This document shows positions 26,301 through 37,392 of a DNA stretch of 64,000 bases, piece after piece (within the stretch, counting starts at the first letter, position 1; each line of letters starts with the position of its first letter). This DNA is from an uncultured Acidovorax sp. (GTDB lineage Bacteria > Pseudomonadota > Gammaproteobacteria > Burkholderiales > Burkholderiaceae_C), in NCBI GenBank assembly GCA_913774625.1, contig CAJYHL010000017.1:47755-111754 (forward strand). The letters run 5' to 3'. A program made the position numbers and the translations under genes. The notes under the pieces are model-generated. The model worked only from the letters and a program-made list of their open reading frames with translations, had not been told where the DNA came from and ran no database searches.

Positions 26301-26370
26301 CCGACAGCAGGGCCGAAGGCGTCCCGCAGGCCTCGGGGGCGTCGGTCGGCGCGGATGGGATCGGTGTCAT
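23332..26370 (-). CDS. Multidomain PAS-GGDEF-EAL-REC-PAS protein with degenerate GGDEF and EAL sites
   Basis: A 1012-residue soluble protein. Order: PAS at about 25-130, second PAS/PAC to about 260 (closing DITAQREAEQRIQEL), GGDEF-like at 270-425, EAL-like at 430-690, REC at 705-825 (LLLVDDEPNIVSAL, Asp near 757 in VVLSDQRMPGM, KPWDDE), coiled coil, and a last PAS at about 850-940. The GGDEF site reads RLDGGEFAI instead of R-x-G-G-D-E-F. The EAL site reads GIQLVLRW with the Glu lost, and DDFG is GDFGAGF. Both enzyme sites are therefore probably dead, leaving a scaffold or cyclic di-GMP sensor controlled by phosphorylation. The start at 26370 follows a GGAAAGG stretch; 26415 is an alternative. 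It is the first gene of the operon. Confidence 0.9.
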   Translation of the reverse strand: MTPIPSAPTDAPEACGTPSALLSAAEVEGLKRQIFDATPMGLCLLVHGAPQFINARFAELLGAGAEDAARPADWLQQQWPELWPQLQGIGRGQRHVSSKDSRGRLFNGRAYSRQLPALGEGAELITLVDDPQRAQIAFSSQWRARMLEQTETMGRSGSAELDLDGGKAVLSKGLHALLGLPFQPDARPSWRLLHWLPAKERGYAASIWRGALSDEPFEFQHRLVRADGTRLVVLQRGMVETDPSGRRHGYLIVQDITAQREAEQRIQELANHDEVTGLANRTQLLDRIDAAVHSARWNPQPFLLLSIQVDQVDHLKQAMGYGAGDAMAMAVAARLCTLAEPGDTVARLDGGEFAILLSPESAALDPQGLRHAREVVQALSKAERLGSAEIVPGARVGVARFPEDADHAGGLLEAAQTARMGIDASGEQVAVYTPETRNLALRRLAIESGLRHAVERDELRLNYQLQADLTSGELAGIQLVLRWHSQELGEVPAAEFTPVAMQTGLIVMLGDWKRDAACRQLHAWDQAGVRVPRLSLRISMLELQQPDMVDKLRRTLSSNGLTPQALGVEISEQALFNAPPTLVRTLAQLRGMGLEISLGDFGAGFTNLGLLRTLPVDVIKVHRSCVPDVTAATGDVSLTRAIINMAHSLQMKVLADGVETTGQLTLLIANGCDRMQGPVLAAPVDADGLARMLASKLRLPDHLLARRRERTLLLVDDEPNIVSALRRLFRREGYRIATAGSGAEGLQRMAEYEVDVVLSDQRMPGMTGVEFLRRAKELYPDTVRMVLSGYTELQSITDAVNEGAIYRFLTKPWDDERLLVHVREAFAHKEMADENKRLASEVITASEALATANQQLEQVLGSQQQQIDQESARADAVRDMVELLPVPLLGIDPDGTIVLANQEAQRTLGLATPLLGEPAAAVLQQDLPAAGPGQAASVAAMAAPPLHWQGPHWSMKVRALGDTPPRGLLMVLTQHHRQPHGTGGKAPGTEAPSLPPSPSPSAPAADTGAGRN

Positions 26371-26710
26371 GCCTGCCTTTCCGGGGCTTCCTGCATTGGC
26401 ACATGGGGCGCGCATGCCTGCATGCCGCTGGCGTCCAGGAGGAAATGAGTGCCCGCCATGCGAATTAATTTATCACTAAAAACATTTATTCGATAAATAT
26501 GATTTCCACTGAAGAGGTCGCTTGCAAGGCTCCTCGCGGGCCTCCCGGGTGTCCGATTCACCGTAGCGCAAGGGCGAAGCGGAGGCATCCGTTAAGACAC
26601 CTATCCGGCCGCTTCAGCGAGGCCGAAGTTCGCCGGGAAGCGGCCTGCATCACACTGCAGCCCTTTCCCCGCATCCGGGAAGTGCCGCCTCCCGGCCTGC
26701 GGCGCGCATG
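26371..26710. other. Intergenic region upstream of the signalling operon
   Basis: About 340 bases between the multidomain gene and the fghA terminator. The notable content is the AT-rich block at 26457-26515. The remainder is GC-rich with no gene that I can support. Confidence 0.5.
26457..26515 (-). promoter_or_regulatory. AT-rich promoter block with an ATTTAT-TCG-ATAAAT dyad
   Basis: A sharp AT-rich island in otherwise GC-rich DNA, about 90-140 bases before the operon start. It contains the perfect dyad ATTTAT (26484-26489), spacer TCG, ATAAAT (26493-26498). On the minus strand GATAAAT and TTAATT offer possible -10 elements. It probably carries the operon promoter and perhaps an operator or nucleoid-protein site. 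Confidence 0.5.
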
Positions 26711-26744
26711 AAAAAAAGGGCCGCACCCGGAGGTGCGGCCCTTT
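26711..26744 (-). terminator. Terminator of the frmA-fghA operon
   Basis: Stem AAAGGGCCGCACC (26715-26727), loop CGGA, stem GGTGCGGCCCTTT (26732-26744). On the minus strand it is followed by a run of seven T. It lies 27 bases after the fghA stop. Confidence 0.9.
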
Positions 26745-26770
26745 CGGCAGGAGCGGCGAGGCGGCTTCGC

Positions 26771-27649
26771 TCAGCCCGGAAGGCCCAGCGCCTGCGCGTG
26801 GTGGCGCAGATGGTCTTCTACGAAGCTCTGGATGAAGTAGTAGCCGTGGTCGTAGCCCTCGTGCCGGCGCAGCGTGAGCGGCTGGCCGATGGCGGAGCAG
26901 GCGGCCTCGAACAGATGCGGGTGCAGCTGGTCGGCCAGGAATTTGTCGGCCAGACCCTGGTCGATCAGGATGCCGGCGGGGTAGGGCGCGATGGGCTGGT
27001 TTTCCATCAGCACGGTGGCGTCGTGCTCGCCCCAGGCCGTGCGGTCCGAGCCCAGGTAGCCGGTGAAAGCCTTTTCGCCCCAGGGGCAGCGCGTGGGCGC
27101 GCAGATGGGCGCGAAGGCCGACAGCGACCGGAACAGGCCCGGATGCCGCAGCGCCAGCGTGAGCGCGCCGTGGCCGCCCATGGAGTGGCCGAAGAGTCCC
27201 AGGCACTGCAGGTCGATGGGCTGGTGCCGGCCCAGGAGGGGCAGCAGCTCGGCCGTGAGATAGCTTTCCATGCGCCAGTGGCGCGCCCAGGGCTGCTGCG
27301 TGGCGTCCAGGTAGAAGCCCGCACCGATGCCGAAGTCCCAGCTGGCGGTGGCGCCCTCCAGGCCTTCCGCTGCCGCGCCGCGCGGGCTGGTGTCGGGTGC
27401 GATCAGCGCCAGGCCCAGCTCGGCCGCCAGCCGCTGTGCGCCGGCCTTGACCATGAAGGTCTCTTCGTTGCAGGTCAGGCCCGCCAGGTAGAGCAGGGCG
27501 GGCACCGGGCCGCTTTCGGCCTGCGGCGGCAGGTAGATGGAGAGCTTCATCGGCAGGCCGATCTCGCGCGAGTCGTGCTGCAAAAAGAGCTGCCGGCCGC
27601 CGAAGCAGGCGTGGCTGGAGAGCGTCTGGAAGGGCGCGGTGTCGGTCAT
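26771..27649 (-). CDS. fghA: S-formylglutathione hydrolase
   Basis: A 292-residue serine esterase that hydrolyses S-formylglutathione to formate and glutathione, the last step of glutathione-dependent formaldehyde detoxification. The nucleophile elbow GHSMGGHGAL lies near residue 152. The conserved LYLAGLTCNEETFM near 50, GEKAFTGYLG near 190, a catalytic Asp in LIDQGLADKFL and His in HEGYDHGYYFI near 265 are all present. Length is normal. It starts 17 bases after frmA on the same strand, so the two are cotranscribed, ending at the terminator 26711-26744. Confidence 0.95.
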   Translation of the reverse strand: MTDTAPFQTLSSHACFGGRQLFLQHDSREIGLPMKLSIYLPPQAESGPVPALLYLAGLTCNEETFMVKAGAQRLAAELGLALIAPDTSPRGAAAEGLEGATASWDFGIGAGFYLDATQQPWARHWRMESYLTAELLPLLGRHQPIDLQCLGLFGHSMGGHGALTLALRHPGLFRSLSAFAPICAPTRCPWGEKAFTGYLGSDRTAWGEHDATVLMENQPIAPYPAGILIDQGLADKFLADQLHPHLFEAACSAIGQPLTLRRHEGYDHGYYFIQSFVEDHLRHHAQALGLPG

Positions 27650-27666
27650 GGAGCGGTCCGGCCTGG

Positions 27667-29989
<2,323 letters not shown>

Positions 29990-30060
29990 GCTGAGCAGCA
30001 ATCCACCATGGGCGGTTTCGCGAGCCCCGTCTTGTCGTACGAGGCGCTTTCGGTGGCCGC

Positions 30061-30097
30061 ACAAAGAAAAAGCCCGCAGGCCGGGGCCTGCGGGCTT
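30061..30097 (-). terminator. Terminator of the sdh-gltA operon
   Basis: Thirteen-base stem AAGCCCGCAGGCC (30070-30082), two-base loop, GGCCTGCGGGCTT (30085-30097). On the minus strand it is followed by TTTTTCTTTG. It is 49 bases after the gltA stop and may also stop the convergent regulator gene. Confidence 0.9.
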
Positions 30098-30146
30098 CGT
30101 CGGTGCGGAGCAGCTTTCCGGCGCACGTGTGCGCGCCGGACGCCGT

Positions 30147-31457
30147 TCAACGTTGTGCCAGGGGCTGCACGTCGCGGCGCTCGGAGCCCACGAACAGCTG
30201 GCGGGGACGGCCGATCTTGTACTCGGGGTCGCCGATCATTTCGTTCAGCTGGGCGATCCAGCCCACGGTGCGGGCCAGGGCGAAGATGCCGGTGAACAGG
30301 TTCACCGGGATGCCGATGGCGCGCTGCACGATGCCGGAGTAGAAGTCCACGTTCGGGTAGAGCTTGCGCTGCACGAAGTAGTCGTCTTCCAGGGCGATCT
30401 TTTCCAGTTCCTTGGCCAGGGCGAACAGCGGGTCCTTTTCCAGGCCCAGCTCGGCCAGCACTTCGTTGCAGGTTTCCTGCATGAGCTTGGCGCGCGGGTC
30501 GTAGTTCTTGTACACGCGGTGGCCGAAGCCCATCAGCTTGACGCCGGAGTTCTTGTCCTTGACCTGCTTGATGAACTCGCCGATCTTTTCCACGCCGCCC
30601 TGGGCCTGGATGTCGTGCAGCATGTTCAGGGCCGCTTCGTTGGCGCCGCCGTGGGCGGGGCCCCAGAGGCAGGCCACGCCGGCTGCGATGGCGGCGAACG
30701 GGTTGGTGCCCGACGAGCCGCACAGGCGCACGGTGGAGGTGGAGGCGTTCTGCTCGTGGTCGGCGTGCAGGATGAAGATGCGGTCCAGCGCGCGTTCGAG
30801 CACCGGGTTGACCTTGTATTCCTCGCAGGGCGTGCCGAACATCATGCGCAGGAAGTTGCCTGCATAGCTCAGGTTGTTCTGCGGGTACATGTAGGGCTGG
30901 CCCACGCCGTACTTATAGGCCATGGCGACCAGGGTCGGCATCTTGGCGATCAGGCGGATGGCCGAGATCTCGCGGTGCTGCGGATTGTTGATGTCCGTGC
31001 TGTCGTGATAGAAGGCCGACAGGGCGCCGACCAGGCCCGTCAGGACGGCCATGGGGTGGGCGTCACGGCGGAAGCCGCGCAGGAAGAACTGCATCTGCTC
31101 GTTGACCATCGTGTGCTGGGTCACGCTGTCGCTGAATTCCTGTTTTTGCGTGGCGTTGGGCAGTTCGCCCTTGAGCAGCAGGTAGCAGGTTTCCAGGTAG
31201 TCGCAGTTGGTGGCCAGCTGTTCGATGGGATAGCCGCGGTACAGCAGTTCGCCCTTGTCGCCATCGATGTAGGTGATGGACGACTGGCACGATGCCGTCG
31301 AAAGGAAACCGGGGTCGTACGTGAACATGCCCGTCTGCGCGTACAGCTTGCGGATGTCCACCACGTCCGGGCCGATGCTGCCCTGGTACACGGGGAGTTC
31401 CACGCTGGGACTACCGTTGCTGAACGATAGCGTTGCCTTGTTGTCTGCCAGTTTCAT
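30147..31457 (-). CDS. gltA: Citrate synthase
   Basis: A 436-residue type II citrate synthase joining oxaloacetate and acetyl-CoA. The catalytic residues are visible: His in [13 protein letters not shown] near residue 265, His in [14 protein letters not shown] near 305, and Asp in [13 protein letters not shown] near 361. The N-terminal domain typical of the hexameric Gram-negative enzyme ([15 protein letters not shown], then [14 protein letters not shown]) is present. It is the last gene of gntR-sdhCDAB-sdhE-gltA, 18 bases after sdhE, and ends at a strong terminator. Confidence 0.97.
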   Translation of the reverse strand: MKLADNKATLSFSNGSPSVELPVYQGSIGPDVVDIRKLYAQTGMFTYDPGFLSTASCQSSITYIDGDKGELLYRGYPIEQLATNCDYLETCYLLLKGELPNATQKQEFSDSVTQHTMVNEQMQFFLRGFRRDAHPMAVLTGLVGALSAFYHDSTDINNPQHREISAIRLIAKMPTLVAMAYKYGVGQPYMYPQNNLSYAGNFLRMMFGTPCEEYKVNPVLERALDRIFILHADHEQNASTSTVRLCGSSGTNPFAAIAAGVACLWGPAHGGANEAALNMLHDIQAQGGVEKIGEFIKQVKDKNSGVKLMGFGHRVYKNYDPRAKLMQETCNEVLAELGLEKDPLFALAKELEKIALEDDYFVQRKLYPNVDFYSGIVQRAIGIPVNLFTGIFALARTVGWIAQLNEMIGDPEYKIGRPRQLFVGSERRDVQPLAQR

Positions 31458-31475
31458 TTCAGGTTCCTTCTGTTG

Positions 31476-31772
31476 TTAGCCCGCAAGCGCAGGAGGGGGT
31501 GCCGACACCCGGGGGCGCAGCTGTTCAAGCACGGCCTTGACGGTCGGCGTATCGAGTTCGCCTGCCAGTTCCTTGCGCCGCAGCAGCAAGTCCAGCAGAT
31601 CGTTGTCGGGCAGATCCATCAAGGCCGTGAGACCTTGCGCCTGGCTGGCAGTCAGGCGCGAGCCGTAGGTGGCGAAGAACTGTTCGATGAACAGGTCGTT
31701 CTCCACCAGACCGCGGCGGCAGCGCCACTTGAGCTTGGCTGCCTCGCGTTCATCCAGCAATTCTTCGGACAT
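31476..31772 (-). CDS. sdhE: Succinate dehydrogenase assembly factor SdhE
   Basis: A 98-residue protein of the SdhE/YgfY family, which helps attach FAD covalently to SdhA. The conserved N-terminal region is WRCRRGLVENDLFIEQFF, a variant of the usual RGxxExD motif with Asn before Asp. The rest is the expected small helical bundle. It lies 10 bases after sdhB and 18 before gltA, consistent with its role. Confidence 0.92.
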   Translation of the reverse strand: MSEELLDEREAAKLKWRCRRGLVENDLFIEQFFATYGSRLTASQAQGLTALMDLPDNDLLDLLLRRKELAGELDTPTVKAVLEQLRPRVSAPPPALAG

Positions 31773-31782
31773 CGGTGGCTGG

Positions 31783-32484
31783 TCAGATGGCGCGGCGCAC
31801 CATCAGTTCCTTGATCTTGCCGATGGCCTTCGTGGGGTTGAGGCCCTTGGGGCACACGTCCACGCAGTTCATGATCGTGTGGCAGCGGAAGAGCCGGTAC
31901 GGGTCTTCCAGGTTGTCCAGACGCTCGCCCGTGGCTTCGTCGCGGCTGTCGGCGATGAAGCGGTAGGCCTGCAGCAGGCCGGCCGGGCCCACGAACTTGT
32001 CGGGGTTCCACCAGAAGCTGGGGCAGCTGGTAGAGCAGCTGGCGCACAGGATGCACTCGTAGAGGCCGTTGAGCTCTTCGCGCTCCTCGGGCGACTGCAG
32101 GCGCTCCTTCTCGGGCGTGAGGCCTTCGGTGATCAGGTAGGGCTTGATCGAGTGGTACTGCTTGAAGAACTGCGTCATGTCCACGATCAGGTCGCGGATC
32201 ACGGGCAGTCCCGGCAGCGGCTTGAGCACGATGGTGCCCTTGAGCGTGTTCATGTTGGTGAGGCACGCCAGGCCGTTCTTGCCGTTGATGTTCATCGCAT
32301 CGGAGCCGCAGACGCCCTCGCGGCAGGAGCGGCGGAAGGAGATCGACGGATCCTGCGCCTTCAGCTTGACCAGGGCGTCCAGCAGCATGCGCTCATGGCC
32401 GTCGAGCTCGATCTCGACGGTCTGCATGTAGGGCTTGGCGTCCTTGTCCGGGTCGTAGCGGTAGATTTGAAAGGTGCGCTTCAT
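31783..32484 (-). CDS. sdhB: Succinate dehydrogenase iron-sulfur subunit
   Basis: A 233-residue subunit carrying the three iron-sulfur clusters that pass electrons from SdhA to quinone. The 2Fe-2S ligands are in [14 protein letters not shown] and the following LAC near residues 58-80. The 4Fe-4S and 3Fe-4S ligands are in [17 protein letters not shown] near 150 and [17 protein letters not shown] near 207. Length is normal. It follows sdhA by 33 bases and precedes sdhE. Confidence 0.97.
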   Translation of the reverse strand: MKRTFQIYRYDPDKDAKPYMQTVEIELDGHERMLLDALVKLKAQDPSISFRRSCREGVCGSDAMNINGKNGLACLTNMNTLKGTIVLKPLPGLPVIRDLIVDMTQFFKQYHSIKPYLITEGLTPEKERLQSPEEREELNGLYECILCASCSTSCPSFWWNPDKFVGPAGLLQAYRFIADSRDEATGERLDNLEDPYRLFRCHTIMNCVDVCPKGLNPTKAIGKIKELMVRRAI

Positions 32485-32517
32485 GGTGGTGTTCTTCTCT
32501 CGTGGGACTGCGGGGCC

Positions 32518-34323
32518 TTAGAACGTACGGACCTTGGGAGGCACGCTGTCCACCGTCAGGGGCTTGAGGTTGACAGGCTTGTAGGTCAGGCTGTTGTCAG
32601 CGCTGTGCCACAGCGTGTGCTTCATCCATTCCTTGTCGTTGCGGCCCAGCGGGAACTCGGCGTGGTCGGCCGGGTGCTCGTAGTCGTAGACCGTGTGGGC
32701 GCCGCGGCATTCCTTGCGCGCGGCGGCCGACGTCATCGTGGCCTGGGCCACTTCGATGAGGTTGTCCACTTCCAGCGCTTCCATGCGGGCCGTGTTCCAG
32801 ACCTTGGACTTGTCCTTGAGCGTGACCTTGCCGACGCGTTCGCGGATGGCGTTGATCTTCTCCACGCCTTCGTCCATGCCCGCCTGCGTGCGGAACACGC
32901 CTGCGTGCTGCTGCATGCCGGCACGGATATCGTTGGCGATGGCCTGGGCGTATTCCCCGCCCGTGGATTCCTGCAGCTGGTTCAGGCGTGCCAGGGTGCG
33001 GTCGGCGCCGTCGGCCGGCAGCGGCTTGCGCTCGCCCGAGCCCTTGACGAATTCGACGATGTGCTTGCCGGCCGACTTGCCGAACACCAGCAGGTCCAGC
33101 AGCGAGTTCGTGCCCAGGCGGTTGGCGCCGTGCACCGACACGCAGGAGCATTCGCCCACGGCATAAAGGCCGTTGACCACATGGTTCTGCACGCCGTCGT
33201 GCACGACCACCTGGCCGTTGATGTTGGTCGGGATGCCGCCCATCTGATAGTGGATGGTGGGCACCACGGGGATCGGCTCCTTGGTGATGTCCACGTTGGC
33301 GAAGTTGTGGCCGATCTCTTCCACCGAGGGCAGGCGCTTGCGGATGGTGTCGGCGCCCAGGTGGTCCAGCTTCATCAGGATGTAGTCCTTGTTGGGACCG
33401 CAGCCGCGACCTTCCTTGATTTCCTGGTCCATGGAGCGCGAGACGAAGTCGCGCGGCGCCAGGTCCTTCAGCGTGGGCGCATAGCGCTCCATGAAGCGTT
33501 CGCCGTTGCTGTTGAGCAGGATGGCGCCTTCGCCGCGGCAGCCTTCGGTCAGCAGCACGCCCGCGCCGGCCACGCCGGTGGGGTGGAACTGCCAGAACTC
33601 CATGTCCTGCAGCGGGATGCCGGCGCGTGCTGCCATGCCCAGGCCGTCGCCGGTGTTGATGAAGGCGTTGGTGGAAGCCGCGAAGATGCGGCCGGCGCCG
33701 CCGGTGGCCAGCAGCACGGCCTTGGCCTGCAGCTGGTAGAGCTCGCCGGTTTCCAGTTCGAGGGCGGTCACGCCCACCACGTCGCCCTGGCTGTTGCGGA
33801 TCAGGTCCAGCGCCATCCATTCGACGAAGAAGTTCGTCTTGGACTTGACGTTCTGCTGGTAGAGCGTGTGCAGCATGGCGTGGCCGGTGCGGTCGGCCGC
33901 GGCGCAGGCGCGCTGCACGGGCTTCTCGCCGTAGTTGGCCGTGTGGCCGCCGAACGGGCGCTGGTAGATCGTGCCGTCGGGGTTGCGGTCGAACGGCATG
34001 CCGAAGTGTTCCAGCTCGATCACGACGTTGGGCGCTTCACGGCACATGAACTCGATGGCGTCCTGGTCGCCCAGCCAGTCGGAGCCCTTGATGGTGTCGT
34101 AGAAGTGGTAGTGCCAGTTGTCCTCGCTCATGTTGCCGAGCGAGGCCGACACGCCGCCCTGCGCCGCCACGGTGTGCGAGCGGGTGGGGAAGACCTTGGA
34201 GAGCGAGGCCACGTTCAGGCCCGCGCGGGAGAGTTCCAGCGCGGCACGCATGCCGGAGCCGCCCGCGCCGACGATGACGACGTCGAAGCTGCGGGTGGTG
34301 ATGTTCGCTTTGGTGTAGCTCAT
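32518..34323 (-). CDS. sdhA: Succinate dehydrogenase flavoprotein subunit
   Basis: A 601-residue subunit that oxidises succinate to fumarate at the inner face of the membrane. The FAD motif DVVIVGAGGSGMRAALEL is near residue 14. The His that binds FAD covalently is in TRSHTVAAQGGVSASLGN near residue 50. Active-site segments include HPTGVAGAGVLLTEGCRGEG near 247 and GANRLGTNSLLDLLVFG near 400. It sits between sdhD and sdhB. Confidence 0.97.
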   Translation of the reverse strand: MSYTKANITTRSFDVVIVGAGGSGMRAALELSRAGLNVASLSKVFPTRSHTVAAQGGVSASLGNMSEDNWHYHFYDTIKGSDWLGDQDAIEFMCREAPNVVIELEHFGMPFDRNPDGTIYQRPFGGHTANYGEKPVQRACAAADRTGHAMLHTLYQQNVKSKTNFFVEWMALDLIRNSQGDVVGVTALELETGELYQLQAKAVLLATGGAGRIFAASTNAFINTGDGLGMAARAGIPLQDMEFWQFHPTGVAGAGVLLTEGCRGEGAILLNSNGERFMERYAPTLKDLAPRDFVSRSMDQEIKEGRGCGPNKDYILMKLDHLGADTIRKRLPSVEEIGHNFANVDITKEPIPVVPTIHYQMGGIPTNINGQVVVHDGVQNHVVNGLYAVGECSCVSVHGANRLGTNSLLDLLVFGKSAGKHIVEFVKGSGERKPLPADGADRTLARLNQLQESTGGEYAQAIANDIRAGMQQHAGVFRTQAGMDEGVEKINAIRERVGKVTLKDKSKVWNTARMEALEVDNLIEVAQATMTSAAARKECRGAHTVYDYEHPADHAEFPLGRNDKEWMKHTLWHSADNSLTYKPVNLKPLTVDSVPPKVRTF

Positions 34324-34355
34324 TGTTGTGTGCTTTCAGTCGCGGGGTATTCGTG

Positions 34356-34721
34356 TCACAGACGCCAGAGGACCTGGATGCCCCAGCCGGCGCAGCCGAT
34401 CAGCCAGAAGATGCTGGCGGCCTGCAGCGCCAGGCGCAGGCCTGCGGGCTTGACGTAGTCCATCCAGATGTCGCGCACGCCGACCCAGGCATGCCAGGCC
34501 AGGGCGACGATGACGGCCAGCGTCAGCACCTTCATCCACTGCGCCGAGAAGATGCCGGCCCAGCGGTCGTAGCCGATGGGGCCCGAGGTGAAGATGACCT
34601 GGACGAGCAGGACGATGGTGAAGAGGGCCATCAGGCAGGCCGTCACGCGCTGGCTGAGCCAGTCGCGCATGCCGTAGTGGGCACCGACCACGGTGCGCTT
34701 GGAGCCGTAATTCACGGACAT
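34356..34721 (-). CDS. sdhD: Succinate dehydrogenase membrane anchor subunit
   Basis: A 121-residue membrane protein with three membrane segments (about 25-48, 60-82 and 95-118). The segment VIVALAWHAWVGVRDIWMDYVKP carries the His/Asp residues associated with haem b and quinone binding in this family. Together with SdhC it anchors SdhAB. It lies 54 bases after sdhC and 32 before sdhA. Confidence 0.93.
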   Translation of the reverse strand: MSVNYGSKRTVVGAHYGMRDWLSQRVTACLMALFTIVLLVQVIFTSGPIGYDRWAGIFSAQWMKVLTLAVIVALAWHAWVGVRDIWMDYVKPAGLRLALQAASIFWLIGCAGWGIQVLWRL

Positions 34722-34775
34722 GGTGTGTTTCCTTCAATCGTGGTGTGTGGGGCTGAGGTGCGGCGGCAGTCCGGC

Positions 34776-35210
34776 TCAGTACAGGCCGAAGAGCTTGGCG
34801 CCGAGGATCACGGTCAGGGCCGTGCCCAGAGCCAGCGTGACGACGGCGGTGGTCTTGCCGGTCTGCTTGTTGACGGCCGAGTGGCTCACGTCCATCCAGA
34901 GGTGGCGCAGGCCCGCGATGAAGTGGTGCAGATAGGCCCAGAGCAGTGCCAGCGTGACCAGCTTGACCAGCCAGCCCGGCACGAAGCCGATGCCCGCCGT
35001 GAAGGCTGAGGTGAAGCGCGCGAACGAGATCTCGGAAGACACGGAGGTGTCGAACATCCACAGCACGAAGGGCAGCAGCAAGAACATGATCGCGCCGCTG
35101 ATGCGGTGCAGGATCGACACGATGCCGGCAGGCGGCAGGCGGTAGGTCGGCAGGTCCGTCAGTGCGTTGATGTTGCGGAATTCGGGCCGTTTCTTGGCAA
35201 GCTCGGTCAT
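34776..35210 (-). CDS. sdhC: Succinate dehydrogenase cytochrome b556 subunit
   Basis: A 144-residue membrane subunit. The family motif RLPPAGIVSILHRISGAIMF (quinone-site Ser and Arg) lies near residue 25-45, and the haem ligand His is in YLHHFIAGLRHLWMD near residue 97. Three membrane segments are visible. It is the first structural gene of the sdh operon, 165 bases after the gntR stop, with its own likely promoter at 35240-35268. Confidence 0.95.
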   Translation of the reverse strand: MTELAKKRPEFRNINALTDLPTYRLPPAGIVSILHRISGAIMFLLLPFVLWMFDTSVSSEISFARFTSAFTAGIGFVPGWLVKLVTLALLWAYLHHFIAGLRHLWMDVSHSAVNKQTGKTTAVVTLALGTALTVILGAKLFGLY

Positions 35211-35239
35211 GGCAGGTGGGCTTTCGTGGGTGTAACTGC

Positions 35240-35268
35240 GTTGTAATTGCGCATCGCAAACAACTCAA
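35240..35268 (-). promoter_or_regulatory. Likely sigma-70 promoter for sdhC
   Basis: Read on the minus strand: -35 TTGAGT (35268-35263), 17-base spacer, -10 TACAAC (35245-35240), about 30 bases before the sdhC ATG. A TTGCG-CAT-CGCAA dyad lies in the spacer. A separate GCAGTCC-GTG-GGACTGC hairpin at 35295-35311 lies between gntR and this promoter and lacks a T run. Confidence 0.5.
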
Positions 35269-35375
35269 AATTCTATTGCAATGCAACAAGAGGTGCAGTC
35301 CGTGGGACTGCGTATTTTCCGGCGGGCTGTGCTCCCGGAGATGCCGGAGGGGTCTTTTTCTCGCGCATGGGGCGC

Positions 35376-36167
35376 TCAGCTCAGGTCGTTGCGGTAGTGA
35401 TGGGTGTCGGTGCGGTAGAGGCCGCGGCGTAACTCCATGGGAACATCGTTATAGGTGTAAGCGAGCCGCTCCACGCTGAGCAGCGGCGTGGCCGGGCTCA
35501 CGTCCAGCGCGGCCGCCTGGGTCGCGTCGGGCAGCACGGCGCGGATCTTCTCCTCTGCGCGCACCATGCGCACTCCGAATTCGATCTCGAACATCGCATA
35601 GGTCGGTCCCTGGTAGTTCGCCAGCTGCTCGGCGGTCAGGCCCTTGAAGGCGTGGCCCGGCAGCCAGATGTCTTCGAGGATGGTGGGCACCCCCTGGAAC
35701 GACAGGATACGGCGCGCGAGCACCACCGGATCACCCGTCCTGAGGGTGAGTGCGCGCGCCACGTCGGCGCTGGCGCGCATGCGCCGGCATTCGAGGATGC
35801 TGCGCTGGGCGGGGCCCTCCGCGCCCGTGTCTCCGACCTCGGGCTGCAGCTTCAGGAAGCGGTACTGCACGTGGCGCTCGGCATGCGTGGCCACGAAGGT
35901 GCCCTTGCCCTGGCGGCGCGTGACCAGGTTCTCGGCGGCCAGCTCGTCGATGGCCTTGCGCACCGTGCCCTGGCTCACGCGGAACCGAGCGGCCAGATCC
36001 ATCTCGCTGGGGATGGCTTCGCCGGGCTTCCACTCGCCGTGCTGCAGGCTGTGCAGGATCAAGCCCTTGATCTGCTGGTAGAGCGGGCTGAAGGCCGGCG
36101 TCGGTGCGGCCGCAGCGCCCTGTGGCAGGGCGCCGCTGTCGGTGGCGGCAGAGATCGGGGTGGACAT
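35376..36167 (-). CDS. GntR-family transcriptional regulator (HutC/UTRA type)
   Basis: A 263-residue repressor-type protein. Residues about 28-95 form the GntR winged helix (SPLYQQIKGLILHSL, EMDLAARFRVSQGTVRKAIDEL, TRRQGKGTFV). Residues about 110-255 form a UTRA ligand-binding domain (ILEDIWLPGHAFKGL, then VERLAYTYNDVPMELRRGLYRTD). It is divergent from mdh and directly upstream of the sdh-gltA operon on its own strand. The palindrome TCTTATATAAGA lies in its own promoter and next to the mdh promoter, so it probably regulates itself and TCA-cycle genes in response to an organic acid. The ligand is unknown. Confidence 0.92.
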   Translation of the reverse strand: MSTPISAATDSGALPQGAAAAPTPAFSPLYQQIKGLILHSLQHGEWKPGEAIPSEMDLAARFRVSQGTVRKAIDELAAENLVTRRQGKGTFVATHAERHVQYRFLKLQPEVGDTGAEGPAQRSILECRRMRASADVARALTLRTGDPVVLARRILSFQGVPTILEDIWLPGHAFKGLTAEQLANYQGPTYAMFEIEFGVRMVRAEEKIRAVLPDATQAAALDVSPATPLLSVERLAYTYNDVPMELRRGLYRTDTHHYRNDLS

Positions 36168-36226
36168 GTCGGTGCGGACGAAGGCCTGCGCTGCGCGAGC
36201 GGCGGCGCAATGCGATGCGGCGGTGG

Positions 36227-36254
36227 ATCATATCTTATATAAGACATAAGACAA
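36227..36254 (-). promoter_or_regulatory. gntR promoter with operator TCTTATATAAGA in the spacer
   Basis: On the minus strand: -35 TTGTCT (36254-36249), 16-base spacer, -10 TATGAT (36232-36227). The perfect 12-base palindrome TCTTATATAAGA occupies 36233-36244, and the half-site ATAAGAC appears twice in tandem (36239-36245 and 36246-36252). This placement would let the regulator block its own promoter. Confidence 0.6.
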
Positions 36255-36255
36255 A

Positions 36256-36285
36256 TTGACCCTCTGCCGAAATCGGCAGTACACT
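36256..36285 (+). promoter_or_regulatory. Likely sigma-70 promoter for mdh
   Basis: -35 TTGACC (36256-36261), 18-base spacer, -10 TACACT (36280-36285). The spacer consists almost wholly of the hairpin CTGCCG-AAAT-CGGCAG (36264-36279). The GntR-type operator ends only four bases before the -35, so a bound regulator would affect RNA polymerase here. Confidence 0.6.
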
Positions 36286-36381
36286 CCCCGGCTGTTCTGC
36301 AGGGCACGGGCTGCTGGTGACTGGCGCTGGTGCTACCTTGCACCGACACCTGTTCCTTCCTTCCTTTTTTGGAGTTCTCAC

Positions 36382-37368
<987 letters not shown>

Positions 37369-37392
37369 TCGCAGGCTATCAAGGGGCTGCGC

